Shown here: in pieces, positions 10,729 to 19,450 of the stretch | How the letters are laid out: every line of letters starts with the position of its first letter | Position numbering within the stretch: the stretch's first letter is position 1 | Assembly: GCF_021535135.1 (NCBI RefSeq) | Contig: NZ_CP091036.1 | Coordinates: 4,319,005 to 4,383,004 of the forward strand | Source: Antarcticibacterium sp. 1MA-6-2 | Lineage (GTDB): Bacteria; Bacteroidota; Bacteroidia; Flavobacteriales; Flavobacteriaceae | Length of the DNA stretch: 64,000 nucleotides | Direction: 5' to 3' | Made by a program: the position numbers and the translations under genes | Notes under the pieces: generated by a model | Seen by the model: only the letters and a program-made list of their open reading frames with translations | Database searches by the model: none | What the model was told of the DNA's origin: nothing

Positions 10729-11181
10729 TTAGTACTCTTTTTTAATTCTGTCAAGGCGACGTTTGCTGTCTCGATCCTTGATAGTCTCTCGCTTATCGTA
10801 CAGCTTTTTACCTTTAGCCAAAGAAATTTCCATCTTTGCAAGCCCCCGATCATTAATAAAAAGACGCAGGGGTATTATAGTCAACCCCGAATTTTTCACC
10901 TCTTTCTCCAGCTTTTTTAATTCCTGACGTTTGAGTAAAAGTTTTCTTTCACTTTTAGGATTGTGGTTGAAGTGAGTGGCGTGAGAATACTCTTCAACAT
11001 GCATGTTTATCACAAAAAGCTCATTGTTCTGGAATTCACAAAAACTTTCGGCAATAGAGGCTTTACCTTCACGAATAGCTTTTATTTCGGTTCCTGCCAG
11101 CATAATTCCGGCTTTATACTTATCGAGAATTTCGTACTCAAATTTTGCTTTGCGATTCTTTATGTTGATGTTATTCTTCAT
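10729..11181 (-). CDS. smpB: SsrA (tmRNA)-binding protein SmpB
   Basis: A 150-aa SmpB, which binds tmRNA and brings it to stalled ribosomes. Typical features: NRKAKFEYEILDKYKAGI at the N-terminus, GTEIKAIREGKASIAESF, and the basic C-terminal tail KGKKLYDKRETIKDRDSKRR that inserts into the mRNA channel. The stop lies inside ACTAAGC (10728-10734 on the opposite strand reads GCTTAGT). That is the form of an RCCGGY lesion, so the true C-terminus may extend 12-13 residues beyond KKEY. The observed length is nevertheless normal for the family. Confidence 0.94.
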   Translation of the reverse strand: MKNNINIKNRKAKFEYEILDKYKAGIMLAGTEIKAIREGKASIAESFCEFQNNELFVINMHVEEYSHATHFNHNPKSERKLLLKRQELKKLEKEVKNSGLTIIPLRLFINDRGLAKMEISLAKGKKLYDKRETIKDRDSKRRLDRIKKEY

Positions 11182-11346
11182 AGATCAACAAAAATAGCAA
11201 GCTTTCTTTAGAATAAGCTACATGTAAATGTAAATTTTGAGAGCGTTACTTATTATTTGTAGGAAGCTATCATCTCATAATTTAAAACAGCTTCATAATT
11301 TTAAGAATTGCAGTATTTACCTATATTTGGCTAATTACCAAAATTT

Positions 11347-12091
11347 ATGAAATACCTTTTTATATTCTTTTCCGCATTCTTATTGGTTGCATGTGAAGAG
11401 GAAAATCAAGAATCTCAGGCTCAGGAAATTATTGATAAAGCTATTGAGGTGGCCGGGGGTGAAAAATACAGGAAAGCAACTATTCAATTTAATTTTAGGG
11501 ACCACAGCTACAAAAGCAGCCGTAATGGAGGCGAATTTCACCTGGAGAGGGTAATTTTAGATTCCTTAGGAGTTATAAGAGATGTGGTAAGTAATACCTA
11601 GTTTCCAAAGATATATAAATGATACAGCCGTAGCTGTTCCCGATTCTATGGCTATTCGATATGGGAGTAGTGTAAATTCTGTTCATTATTTCGCCCATCT
11701 TCCTTATGGTTTAAATGACAGAGCTGTCAATAAGAAATTAGTGGGAGACGCAATTATTAAAGGAGAACCTTATCATGAATTGAAAATCACTTTCCAGCAG
11801 GAGGGAGGGGGAGCAGATCATCATGATGAGTTTTTGTACTGGATACACAAAGAGAAATTTACCATAGACTATTTTGCGTATAAATTTATTGTAAACGACG
11901 GGGGAATAAGGTTTAGGGTGGCATATAATCCCCGAATCATTGAAGGCATTAGGTTTGTTGATTATGAAAATTACATATTACATGATCCTGTTGTAAAACT
12001 TGAAAATCTTGATGAGCTTTATGAGCAGGGAAAACTGGAAATGCTGTCTACCATTGAGAAAGAAATTGTGGAGGTTGAGGTGAAGGATTAA
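11347..12091 (+). CDS. DUF6503 family lipoprotein (frame broken at about 11600)
   Basis: A lipoprotein signal with lipobox LLVAC (Cys16) is followed by a DUF6503-like body: AQEIIDKAIEVAGGEKY, FNFRDHSYKS, VNSVHYFAHLPYGLNDRAVN, ITFQQEGGGADHHDEFLYW and EGIRFVDYENY. The family is common in Flavobacteria and has no assigned function. The frame is interrupted at 11596-11602 (ACCTAGT). Restoring ACCGGT gives VSNTGFQRYINDT, matching the conserved N-G-F segment, so this is an RCCGGY lesion. The combined product is about 247 aa, normal for the family. Confidence 0.78.
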
Positions 12092-12275
12092 ATTATTATT
12101 GGCTGCTGAAGCTTTTCAGGGAATGTAGTTCCGAAATTTAGATAAGTTATTTTAAGCAGGTAGATCTTCTCTGAAACTTCAAATTAACCGGAAAGAAACC
12201 CGGGTTTATTTTTATATTTCGTTGGGGGATTTATTAATTTTGAGGAGTTTATAAACTCATTAACAAATTCCTGAA

Positions 12276-13568
12276 ATGAAAATATTTCTGTTGTTTTTCA
12301 ATGTGTTAATACCATCAAAAGCAACTTCCCAATTATATTTTCCGGGGAATATTCTTATTAAGAGTCTGCTAAAAAGGTTCATTTTAGCAGTTCCTGTTTT
12401 TCTACTTCTTTCCTGCGGAAAAAAAGAGTCTGCAACTGTATTGGTTTTACCCACTATTCAGGCTTCGCACGAGCATAACAGCAACTACAATTATAAAATT
12501 TTATTCGAGGTTATCCGGGAATTTGATCCTCACGTTATTGGACTCGAAATAAGACCTGAAGATATTTCACAAGACAAAGAATATCTGGAGCTATTTTACA
12601 CTGGTGAAATGATCATGGTAAGAGATTCTTTTCCTGATAAAGTTGTAGGAATTGATTATTATGGAAAATCTTTTGAAGACCAGCTATTACCAAAAGATGT
12701 TTTTAAAGATTCCACCAATGTACTTGGGAAATTTGTGCTTTTAGAGCAGCGAATGAATACAGATACCCTGGTCCAGCGAAAGAAAAAGGAGCTGGGAATG
12801 CCGGAAATCCTGGAAGAGCAAAAAAGAATTGCCAGGATATATTCCCCTCAGCAATTAATGAACGGGGAATATGATAGTCTTACAAAAAGATATTACACCC
12901 TTCTGGAAAAATTTTTAAACACTGCGGAGTATGAGGAATACATTGAATTTAATAAGCTTCGCAATGAAAGAATTACCAAAAATTCTATAGACCTCATTAA
13001 AGATTATTCGGGAAAGAGAATTCTACTTTTAGTTGGAGCTAACCATCGACCGGATATAGTGGAGGCAGTAAACGATTTAAAGCGGGTGAAGCATCAGGTA
13101 GCTTTGAGCGATCCCAGGATGAAAAAGAAAATTAATAAGGAGGCACCAGCAGTTGAGAAACAACAAATTTTTATCGATGCTCCTGTAGAAGTAGTATGGG
13201 AGGTTCTCACAGAAATTAATTCCTGGCCAGAATGGCAGGAGAAAGTGCAGAAAGCTGAACTAACAGGAAAAGTAGAGGAAGGTGCCAAATTTGAATATAG
13301 GTCAGGCGGAATAAATTTTAAATCTCAAATACATACCTACGATCCTTATACATCCTTTGGGTGGACGGGAAAGACCATGGGGGCAAGTGCGGTCCATAAC
13401 TGGAATTTTATGGAGGAAAAAGAAGGGACTGTCGTAAGTGTTGAGGAAAGTATAGAAGGTTTGTACCCCAGCCTTCTGAAGAAGAAATTCCGGAATGAAC
13501 TTCAGGCTGGTATGGAAATGAATCTTCAGGAGTTAAAGAAGGAAAGTGAAAAAAGAAATAATTCCTGA
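12276..13568 (+). CDS. TraB-like lipoprotein domain fused to a C-terminal SRPBCC (START-like) domain
   Basis: The frame encodes up to 430 aa. A lipobox (LLLSCGKK) lies at residues 44-48, so translation may begin downstream of the ATG at 12276 at a non-ATG codon; the start is uncertain. Residues of about 50-285 form an alpha/beta region beginning VLVLPTIQASHEHN and ending LLLVGANHRPDIVEAV, which resembles TraB/GumN-like putative hydrolases by eye only. Residues of about 295-425 are an SRPBCC domain (IFIDAPVEVVWEVLTEINSWPEW). The two parts are joined in one frame without a visible break. It probably acts in the periplasm. The function is unknown; the domain pairing is unusual to me. Confidence 0.6.
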   Translation: MKIFLLFFNVLIPSKATSQLYFPGNILIKSLLKRFILAVPVFLLLSCGKKESATVLVLPTIQASHEHNSNYNYKILFEVIREFDPHVIGLEIRPEDISQDKEYLELFYTGEMIMVRDSFPDKVVGIDYYGKSFEDQLLPKDVFKDSTNVLGKFVLLEQRMNTDTLVQRKKKELGMPEILEEQKRIARIYSPQQLMNGEYDSLTKRYYTLLEKFLNTAEYEEYIEFNKLRNERITKNSIDLIKDYSGKRILLLVGANHRPDIVEAVNDLKRVKHQVALSDPRMKKKINKEAPAVEKQQIFIDAPVEVVWEVLTEINSWPEWQEKVQKAELTGKVEEGAKFEYRSGGINFKSQIHTYDPYTSFGWTGKTMGASAVHNWNFMEEKEGTVVSVEESIEGLYPSLLKKKFRNELQAGMEMNLQELKKESEKRNNS

Positions 13569-13635
13569 AAAAACAAAATTCTTTAAGCCTAAAACTATTT
13601 TTAGCTAATAACCAATTTTCTAAAAACCTGAAATT

Positions 13636-14126
13636 TTAAGGGGCTTCATTTAAGAGTGCCTGGAGATCAAGAGGACGGGTATACATTTCAATAGAACCGT
13701 CAGCACCTCTTGGCCACTCTTCCCCCGGGCGGTCCCAGTAAAGTTCTACCCCGTTTCCATCGGGATCGTTGAGATATAAAGCTTCAGAAACACCGTGATC
13801 AGCAGCTCCCGTAAGTGGATAATCTGCCTGCCGAATTCTTTTGAAAATAACAGCAAGGTCCTTGCGAGTTGGATATACAATTGCGGTGTGATATAAGCCT
13901 ACTCCATAGGGTAAGTGCTTAGTGGTGCATTCTTGCTGTTCCAGGTGTTAAGGCCAATGTGGTGGTGGTATCCTCCGGCAGATATAAAGGCTGCCTGATC
14001 TCCATACATCTGCGTTAACTCAAACCCTAACAGGTCCCGGTAAAAACCGAGAGACCTGTCAAGATCTGCAACTTTTAAATGAATGTGGCCTATTCTCGTT
14101 TGAGCAGGAATACTGTAATTATCCAT
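13636..14126 (-). CDS. VOC-family (CatE/MhqE-like) ring-cleaving dioxygenase (frame broken at about 13900)
   Basis: A vicinal-oxygen-chelate protein of about 163 aa: RIGHIHLKVADLDRSLGFYR, HHHIGLNTWNS, then after the break GLYHTAIVYPTRKDLAVI and LYLNDPDGNGVELYWDRP. The likely metal ligands His (IGHIHL), His (GLYHTAI) and Glu (GVELYW) are present. The frame changes between STYPM and GVGLYH near 13900. Either one T is missing from CCTTATGG, or the GCTTAGT at 13917-13923 is an RCCGGY lesion plus another indel; I cannot decide. It opens or closes a minus-strand set with DsbA-like, esterase and MhqO-like genes that suggests detoxification of quinones or other electrophiles. Confidence 0.75.
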
Positions 14127-14177
14127 AATTCATTATTTAATTAATCGCAACCATCAATTCCACAGGAATCACCTTCT

Positions 14178-14837
14178 TTAATAATAACTAAGTTTTGGTT
14201 CCTCGGTTTCTTCCCATGTTTTTTGCAAAATTTCCAAAAAGGTCTCTTCAGCCTGTGCTCCCGAAACTCCATATTTGTTGCTGAACACAAAAAACGGAAC
14301 TCCACGTACTCCAATCTTCTGGGCTGCAAGTTCATCTTGTTTAACAGCCTGTAAAAATTTACCTGAAGTTAATACTTCCTTTGTTTCTGCTTTGTCCAAA
14401 CCTACAACATTTGCAATCTCGACGAGGGTGTCAATATCATCAATATTTTTGGCTTCTTTAAAGTGAGCAATAAAAAGCGCTTCTTTCATTTCGTTTCCTA
14501 AAGATTTGGTTTTAGCAAACTGCAGGAGCTGGTGTGATTTTTCTGAATTTGCCAAAACAGAAGTTTCCGGCTTTAGTTCAATTCCTGATTCCTCTGCCAT
14601 TTTTTTGGCTCCGTTAAACATTTGCAATGCCTGTTCCCGTGAAACTCCTTTTACTTCAGTGAAATAATCTATTGTATCTTTTTCCGGTTGAGTTTGAAGA
14701 TTGGGGTCAAGTTGAAAACTATGCCATATCACTTCCACATCTTTTTTATGAGGAAAATTCTCAAGAGCGTTTTCAAATTTTCTTTTTCCTATATAACAAA
14801 AGGGACAACGAATATCTGACCAAATATCTACTTTCAT
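14178..14837 (-). CDS. DsbA-family oxidoreductase (FrnE-like)
   Basis: A 219-aa cytoplasmic thioredoxin-fold protein with active site CPFC (Cys11 and Cys14 in SDIRCPFCYIGKR) and the cis-proline loop GVRGVPFFVFSNKYGVSGAQ near residue 185. It has no signal peptide, which fits the FrnE/2-hydroxychromene-2-carboxylate isomerase-like branch rather than periplasmic DsbA. It lies 51 bases from the VOC dioxygenase and 81 bases from the carboxylesterase on the same strand, so it is probably co-transcribed in a thiol/electrophile stress operon. Confidence 0.9.
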   Translation of the reverse strand: MKVDIWSDIRCPFCYIGKRKFENALENFPHKKDVEVIWHSFQLDPNLQTQPEKDTIDYFTEVKGVSREQALQMFNGAKKMAEESGIELKPETSVLANSEKSHQLLQFAKTKSLGNEMKEALFIAHFKEAKNIDDIDTLVEIANVVGLDKAETKEVLTSGKFLQAVKQDELAAQKIGVRGVPFFVFSNKYGVSGAQAEETFLEILQKTWEETEEPKLSYY

Positions 14838-14918
14838 ACTTTTAATTCTTTATTAAATAAGAGATTGTGTATTACCTGTTTTATGTCGGAAAAAAAGGTA
14901 GTTCCTTAAAATAAATAT

Positions 14919-15536
14919 TTATTTGAAGATCAGTTCATTAGCAATTTCTATTTCTTCCATAGATATTGTGTGTGGCCTGTTATCATACACTTTCACGGTT
15001 ACTGAAGCATTCATTTCCTCAAGAATGCCAGCCGATTTTTCCACCCTTTCCACTGGAACGTGAGGATCGGGATTTCCTGTACCGATAAAAATTGGGGTAC
15101 CGCCAAAATCTCCATTATATTTATCATTGTAGATCCTGTCACCTATAAGTCCGCCCGTGAAAGCTACAACACCGCCGTATCTCTTTGCATTTAGGGTTAC
15201 AAATTCCAGGGTGAGGCAGGCTCCTTGAGAAAAGCCCAAAAAATAAATATTTTCTGATGAAAACCCTTTTGATTCTATTTCTTGAAGGAGTTCTTTCAAC
15301 ATTTGCAATGCTGAAGAAAGTCCCGGTTCATTTTGCTCCCGTTTAGCAAGAAAGGAATAAGGATACCAGGTATTTCCCGTTGCTTGCGGTGCAAAAAGCG
15401 CATAATTTTTTACATTAAGATGATCTCGAAGACTTAGGATATCCTCTGCATTTCCACCCCTTCCATGGATCATTACAAGCGCTTTTTTAGCTTCTGATAT
15501 TTCTTTGCCGGAAGTTTTAATGTTTTTTTCGTGCAT
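14919..15536 (-). CDS. Alpha/beta hydrolase, phospholipase/carboxylesterase family (MhqD-like)
   Basis: A 205-aa serine hydrolase. The nucleophile is Ser103 in LGFSQGACL, the oxyanion region is MIHGRGGNAEDIL, and the remaining triad members are likely the Asp in GNPDPHVP and the His in DNRPHTISM. In Bacillus subtilis MhqD, a related hydrolase, is induced by quinones alongside ring-cleaving dioxygenases. The neighbours here (DsbA-like, two VOC dioxygenases) repeat that pairing. The gene is intact. Its upstream side abuts the heptamer array at 15560. Confidence 0.85.
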   Translation of the reverse strand: MHEKNIKTSGKEISEAKKALVMIHGRGGNAEDILSLRDHLNVKNYALFAPQATGNTWYPYSFLAKREQNEPGLSSALQMLKELLQEIESKGFSSENIYFLGFSQGACLTLEFVTLNAKRYGGVVAFTGGLIGDRIYNDKYNGDFGGTPIFIGTGNPDPHVPVERVEKSAGILEEMNASVTVKVYDNRPHTISMEEIEIANELIFK

Positions 15537-15559
15537 CGTTTTTAGTTGTTTTGGAGTTA

Positions 15560-15690
15560 GAAGTCGGAAGTCGGAAGTCGGAAGTCGGAAGTCGGAAGTC
15601 CGAAGTCCGAAGTCAGAAGTCTGAAGTCCGAAGTCTGAAGTCCGGAGTCAGAAGTCGGAAGTCTGAAGTCCGAAATCCGAAGTCCGGGGA
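15560..15690. repeat. Tandem heptamer array, consensus GGAAGTC (about 18-19 units)
   Basis: A perfect-to-degenerate 7-base tandem repeat. The first units are GAAGTCG exactly repeated; later ones vary at one or two positions (GAAGTCC, GAAGTCA, GAAGTCT). Seven is not a multiple of three in length terms for coding, and no ORF uses the array. The reverse-complement array (GACTTCC) is at 16150-16228 on the other side of the S23 gene, so the two could pair into a long stem with the gene in the loop. Confidence 0.95.
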
Positions 15691-15732
15691 TCGAAGTTAG
15701 TTTTTGTTTTCGGTTATTTTATGATTCTATTT

Positions 15733-16085
15733 CTACTTTATATTTTTACGAAATGCGACCATCATGTTCATTAAATTATAAGCAAAGTCATAGTGATTAG
15801 TAAGTTCGTCATTTGTAAAATAGCTTCTGTTTTTTGCTTTATGTAAACAGGTAACTATTCAGCTAATGATCTAATGGAATATCCTACAAATTTCTTAAAT
15901 TCAGGATTTGATTGACCAATTGCTCCTTCAGAAATGTTTAAAGCTATTGAATCTGCAGCTCTACGAATTTGGGAGATTAAATTGAATTGTTCCTCTTTTG
16001 GAAACTTCCCGGAAGATACATGGATTTGTTCCCCAAAATCCATGGCTTTTTGCCAGATTATCAATTTTTCAAATTTAAAGGACAT
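15733..16085 (-). CDS. Four-helix-bundle protein, S23/IVS family (frame broken at 15855)
   Basis: Reads KFEKLIIWQKAMDFGEQI, FNLISQIRRAADSIALNISEG and KKFVGYSIRSLAE, the canonical S23 ('23S rRNA intervening sequence') four-helix pattern. A stop follows after 76 residues, but adding one base (GAA-GTA instead of GAA-TAG) continues into VVTCLHKAKNRSYFTNDELT ... MVAFRKNIK and a stop at 15733. This gives 117 aa, the usual family length. The break looks like a lost G, not an RCCGGY lesion. The gene is bracketed by inverted heptamer arrays and sits inside an otherwise continuous detoxification operon. The protein function is not established; related bundles occur as accessory proteins in diversity-generating retroelements. 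Confidence 0.8.
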
Positions 16086-16149
16086 CGTTGTAACTTTCTA
16101 AATCCATATACTTACCTATTCTTTTATCAATTTTCCAACTTTTTAACTC

Positions 16150-16228
16150 CCACTTCCAGCTCATGACTTCCAGCTCCCGACTTCCGACTTCCGACTTCGG
16201 ACTTCCGACTTCCAGCTCCCAACTTCCT
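16150..16228. repeat. Inverted counterpart heptamer array, consensus GACTTCC
   Basis: About eleven degenerate 7-base units (ACTTCCG, ACTTCCA with interspersed GCTC) that are the reverse complement of the array at 15560-15690. The array runs right up to the stop codon of the ring-cleaving dioxygenase gene (16227-16229), so it was inserted at, or grew from, the very end of that gene. It is shorter and more degenerate than its partner. Confidence 0.9.
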
Positions 16229-17175
16229 ACTCTTCTTCCGTTTTCAGCTCCGGCAGTACCTTTTCAATTTCTTCTTTAAACGGTTTATACTTGTCTGGTA
16301 ATTGGAGCGTACTACCAAGTTGCTCTACAGTCTCATCTGTTGCAAATCCGGGATTATCAGTAGCGATTTCAAACAGTACTCCTCCCGGTTCGCGGAAGTA
16401 GAGAGAATAGAAATAATCGCGGTTTATTTTTTCGGTGATATGTAAACCTTTTTTCAGCACTTTCTCCCGATAATCCATCAGGATTTCTTCATCTTTAACT
16501 CTAAAGGCCACGTGATGATTTGTACCGCTTGGCATTGAGCCCCTGGGATGCATTTTTTTCCTCCCGAATATCAACTATTGCGGCTGTATCTATTGCATTA
16601 GTCCTGTAACGGTGTAAATTGCCTTCACTCTCTCTGAATTCATAATCGAAAATATCAGTTAGAATTTCTGCCGTTGGCTTTTTGTCGTTTAGAGTAAGGG
16701 TAACATTATGGAAGCCTTTTAATGCTACTTCTGCATTTACTTCAGCAGTCTCCCAGGGTTTACGCTCGTCTGTTGTTCCGGGAACAATTAATTCCAGGTT
16801 AAGACCGTCAGGATCTTTAAAATTCAGGTATTTTTCTCCGAACTTTTCTGAAATTTCTCCTCTCATAACACTATTGTTGTCCAGCCTTTCCAGCCAAAAC
16901 TCCAGGCTTCCTTCAGGTACAGAATATCCAATTTCTGTAGCCATGCCAGCTCCGGCTTTCCCCTGCCTTACCCGTGGCCAGGGAAAAAAGGTTAAGATGC
17001 TTCCCGGGGATCCTATGCCATCGCCAAAGTAAAAATGGTAAGTTTTTGGATCATCAAAATTTACCGTTTTCTTTACCATCCTTAGCCCCAGCACCTTTGT
17101 GTAAAAGTCATAGTTTTTCTGGGCATCTCCTGCTATGGCGGTTATATGATGTAATCCTAAGATTTTGTTTTTCAT
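16227..17175 (-). CDS. VOC-family ring-cleaving dioxygenase, MhqO-like (frame broken at about 16555)
   Basis: Two tandem VOC modules in about 315 aa: ILGLHHITAIAGDAQKNYDFY ... LNLELIVPG, then GFHNVTLTLNDKKPTAEIL ... GTNHHVAFRVKDEEI ... GVLFEIATDNPGFATDE. Candidate iron ligands are the His of LGLHHITA, the His of NHHVAF and the Glu of LFEIATD. The start is the ATG at 17175 (MKNKILGLHH); an upstream in-frame extension is not family-like. An A-run at 16553-16559 has one base too many, breaking IREEKMHPRGSM. Homologues are induced by and protect against quinones. It is separated from its likely operon partners by the S23/heptamer insertion. Confidence 0.85.
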
Positions 17176-17475
17176 TATTGCAGTTTTAAAAGGAATAATT
17201 GTAAAGATAAGTAGATATTTTGGGGAAATAGAACTAATGAAAATGGCTTGTGGAGTAGCAGGATACCTCATATAAGAAACCCTTTTCTCCACAGGTAATG
17301 AAAAAAATTTTCTGTTTAAACTTTTATATTGACAGGCTGGTAAAAAAAAGAGAAATTTGATTTACCAGTCTGTTCCTTTCCTAAAGGAAGGTTCCAGGTT
17401 GTGGAGCTTATTATCTGTTGATAATTTTTTAGTAATTTTAAGGATTAACATTTCTATAACTTATACATCCTTATT
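17176..17475. other. Divergent intergenic region between the dioxygenase and S9 peptidase genes
   Basis: Three hundred AT-rich bases between divergently transcribed genes, so promoters for both are expected here. I see no convincing TTG-N19-TAnnTTTG pair, no operator palindrome and no ORF. Nothing else is supported. Confidence 0.4.
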
Positions 17476-19389
17476 ATGAAAAAGATTCTTCTGCCAGTGC
17501 TCTTTTTTCTTTGTCTTGTTTCCTGCAAAGAGAAGGAAGAACCGAAAGCAAAGAAAGAAATAGCTACTTATTCCATTGAACAATTTATGGATAACGAATC
17601 GGTATTCGGAGGAAGCTTTTCTCCTGATAATTCCAGGCTGTTGGTTACCAGTAATCGATCGGGAATTTTTAATATGTATACCATTCCGGTTTCAGGAGGG
17701 GAATTCACACCTGTAACAGAATCTGATAGCGCATCAGTTTACGCTATTTCTTATTTTCCTGAAGACGAAAGAATACTTTTTAGAATGGATGACAACGGTG
17801 ATGAAGTCTACAAGATCTTTGTAAAAGACGGGGATAGTATAAGACGTCTTACTCCTGCTGAAAATGCGAGGGCACTGTTCTACGGTTGGTCTAAAGATGG
17901 AAATAGTTTTTACTACGGAAGCAATCAAAGGGACAGTAAGTATACTGATGTTTATAAAATGGATACCGAAACCTTTACTCCCGAGCTTATTTATGAAAAT
18001 TCTGAAGCTTATGATTTCGGGCGTATTTCTCCTGATGGAAAATTTATCGCTTTAAGTAAGTCGATTAATACAAATGATTCAGATCTTTTTCTTTACAATC
18101 TTGATTCAAAGGATTTAAAAAAGATAAACAGTACACAAAGCGGAAATTCTCCCCAGGATTTCTCTCCTAATAGTGAGTACTTCTACTATACAACTGATGC
18201 CGGAGCCGAATTCTCTTACCTAATGAGATATGATATTGAAAATGGATCTACAGAAAAGGTAATGGAAAAAGATTGGGACATTGCAGGAATGGGATTTAGT
18301 GAAAAGGGAATCTACCAAATGGTCTTCATTAATGAAGATGCGGCAAATACGATTGAAGTTACCAATACCAAAACAGGTGAAGAGGTAGATTTTCCTGAAT
18401 TTGAAAATGCTTTTATAACAGGTTTGGATATTTCCCGTGATGAAAGTATGGCTGTTTTAAACGTGGGTGGATCGCACACACCTACCAATCTCTATTCGTA
18501 CAATATGAAAACGGGAGAGCATACAAAACTTACCAATGTTCTAAACGATGAAATTGAGCAGGAGGATCTTGTCACAGCCGAAGTTATTCGATATGAATCC
18601 TTTGATGGGACTGAAATACCTGCAATTTATTACAAACCCCACAATGCATCTGTAGAAAATAAAGTCCCTGCTCTTGTATGGGTACATGGAGGGCCGGGAG
18701 GACAATCGAGGCAGAACTTCAGTTCATTCATTCAATATCTTGTGAATCACGGCTATGCTGTTTTAGCAGTAAATAATCGCGGAAGTAGTGGGTACGGGAA
18801 AACATTTTTCCAAATGGATGATCAAAACCACGGCGACAAAGATCTTAAAGATTGTATTGAAGGAAAAAATTGGTTAGCAGAACAGCCAGAAATAGACCCT
18901 GCTAAAATTGGGATTATTGGAGGTTCCTACGGAGGCTTTATGACCATGGCAGCGCTCACCTTTGCTCCTGAAGAATTTGACGTGGGAGTGAATATCTACG
19001 GAGTAACAAACTGGATGAGGACCTTAAAAAGTATTCCGCCCTGGTGGGAGTCTTTTAAGGATGCTCTTTATCTTGAGATGGGTGATCCTAACACCCAGGA
19101 TAGTGTGAGGTTAAAAGAAATTTCTCCCTTATTTCATACGGAAAATGTTACAAAGCCCTTGCTTGTATTGCAGGGATCGCAGGATCCAAGCGTCCTCCAG
19201 GTGGAGTCTGACGAAATAGTAGAGAACGTGCGGAAGAATGGGGTGCTAGTAGAGTACGTACTGTTCGAGGATGAAGGACATGGGTTTGTAAAAAAGGAAA
19301 ATCAAATAGAGGCTTATGAAAAGACATTAGAATTCCTGAATAAGTATCTTAAAGAAAAGCCTGCCGAGGTAAAGGAAATTAAAACCTGA
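17476..19389 (+). CDS. S9 family (prolyl oligopeptidase/DPP-like) peptidase lipoprotein
   Basis: A 637-aa protein with lipobox LVSC (Cys17), an N-terminal beta-propeller (repeated 'SPDGKFIALS' and 'FSPNSEYFYYTTD'-type blades, residues of about 40-365) and a C-terminal alpha/beta hydrolase. The catalytic triad is visible: Ser484 in GIIGGSYGGFM, Asp570 in LVLQGSQDPS and His602 in EDEGHGF. The oxyanion region is VWVHGGPGGQSR. It probably trims proline-containing or other short peptides in the periplasm. It is a single-gene unit with a strong terminator after it. The gene is intact. Confidence 0.93.
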   Translation: MKKILLPVLFFLCLVSCKEKEEPKAKKEIATYSIEQFMDNESVFGGSFSPDNSRLLVTSNRSGIFNMYTIPVSGGEFTPVTESDSASVYAISYFPEDERILFRMDDNGDEVYKIFVKDGDSIRRLTPAENARALFYGWSKDGNSFYYGSNQRDSKYTDVYKMDTETFTPELIYENSEAYDFGRISPDGKFIALSKSINTNDSDLFLYNLDSKDLKKINSTQSGNSPQDFSPNSEYFYYTTDAGAEFSYLMRYDIENGSTEKVMEKDWDIAGMGFSEKGIYQMVFINEDAANTIEVTNTKTGEEVDFPEFENAFITGLDISRDESMAVLNVGGSHTPTNLYSYNMKTGEHTKLTNVLNDEIEQEDLVTAEVIRYESFDGTEIPAIYYKPHNASVENKVPALVWVHGGPGGQSRQNFSSFIQYLVNHGYAVLAVNNRGSSGYGKTFFQMDDQNHGDKDLKDCIEGKNWLAEQPEIDPAKIGIIGGSYGGFMTMAALTFAPEEFDVGVNIYGVTNWMRTLKSIPPWWESFKDALYLEMGDPNTQDSVRLKEISPLFHTENVTKPLLVLQGSQDPSVLQVESDEIVENVRKNGVLVEYVLFEDEGHGFVKKENQIEAYEKTLEFLNKYLKEKPAEVKEIKT

Positions 19390-19407
19390 TCCCGATTTTA
19401 TAATTAT

Positions 19408-19440
19408 ACAAAAGGGGCCAACTGGCCCTTTTGTATTTTC
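19408..19440 (+). terminator. Rho-independent terminator of the S9 peptidase gene
   Basis: The stem GGGGCC/GGCCC with flanking AAAA/TTTT pairs and a short AACT loop is followed by TTTTG and T-rich sequence. It starts 19 bases after the stop and lies between convergent genes, so it may also serve the DUF4242 gene. Confidence 0.8.
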
Positions 19441-19450
19441 TGCTGATTAA

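Noticed and set aside
15733..16085. Intervening sequence of a 23S rRNA gene
   Set aside because: No rRNA sequence surrounds the S23 gene; the neighbours are protein genes.
15560..16228. CRISPR-like repeats at the heptamer arrays
   Set aside because: Units are 7 bases with no unique spacers, and no cas genes are nearby.
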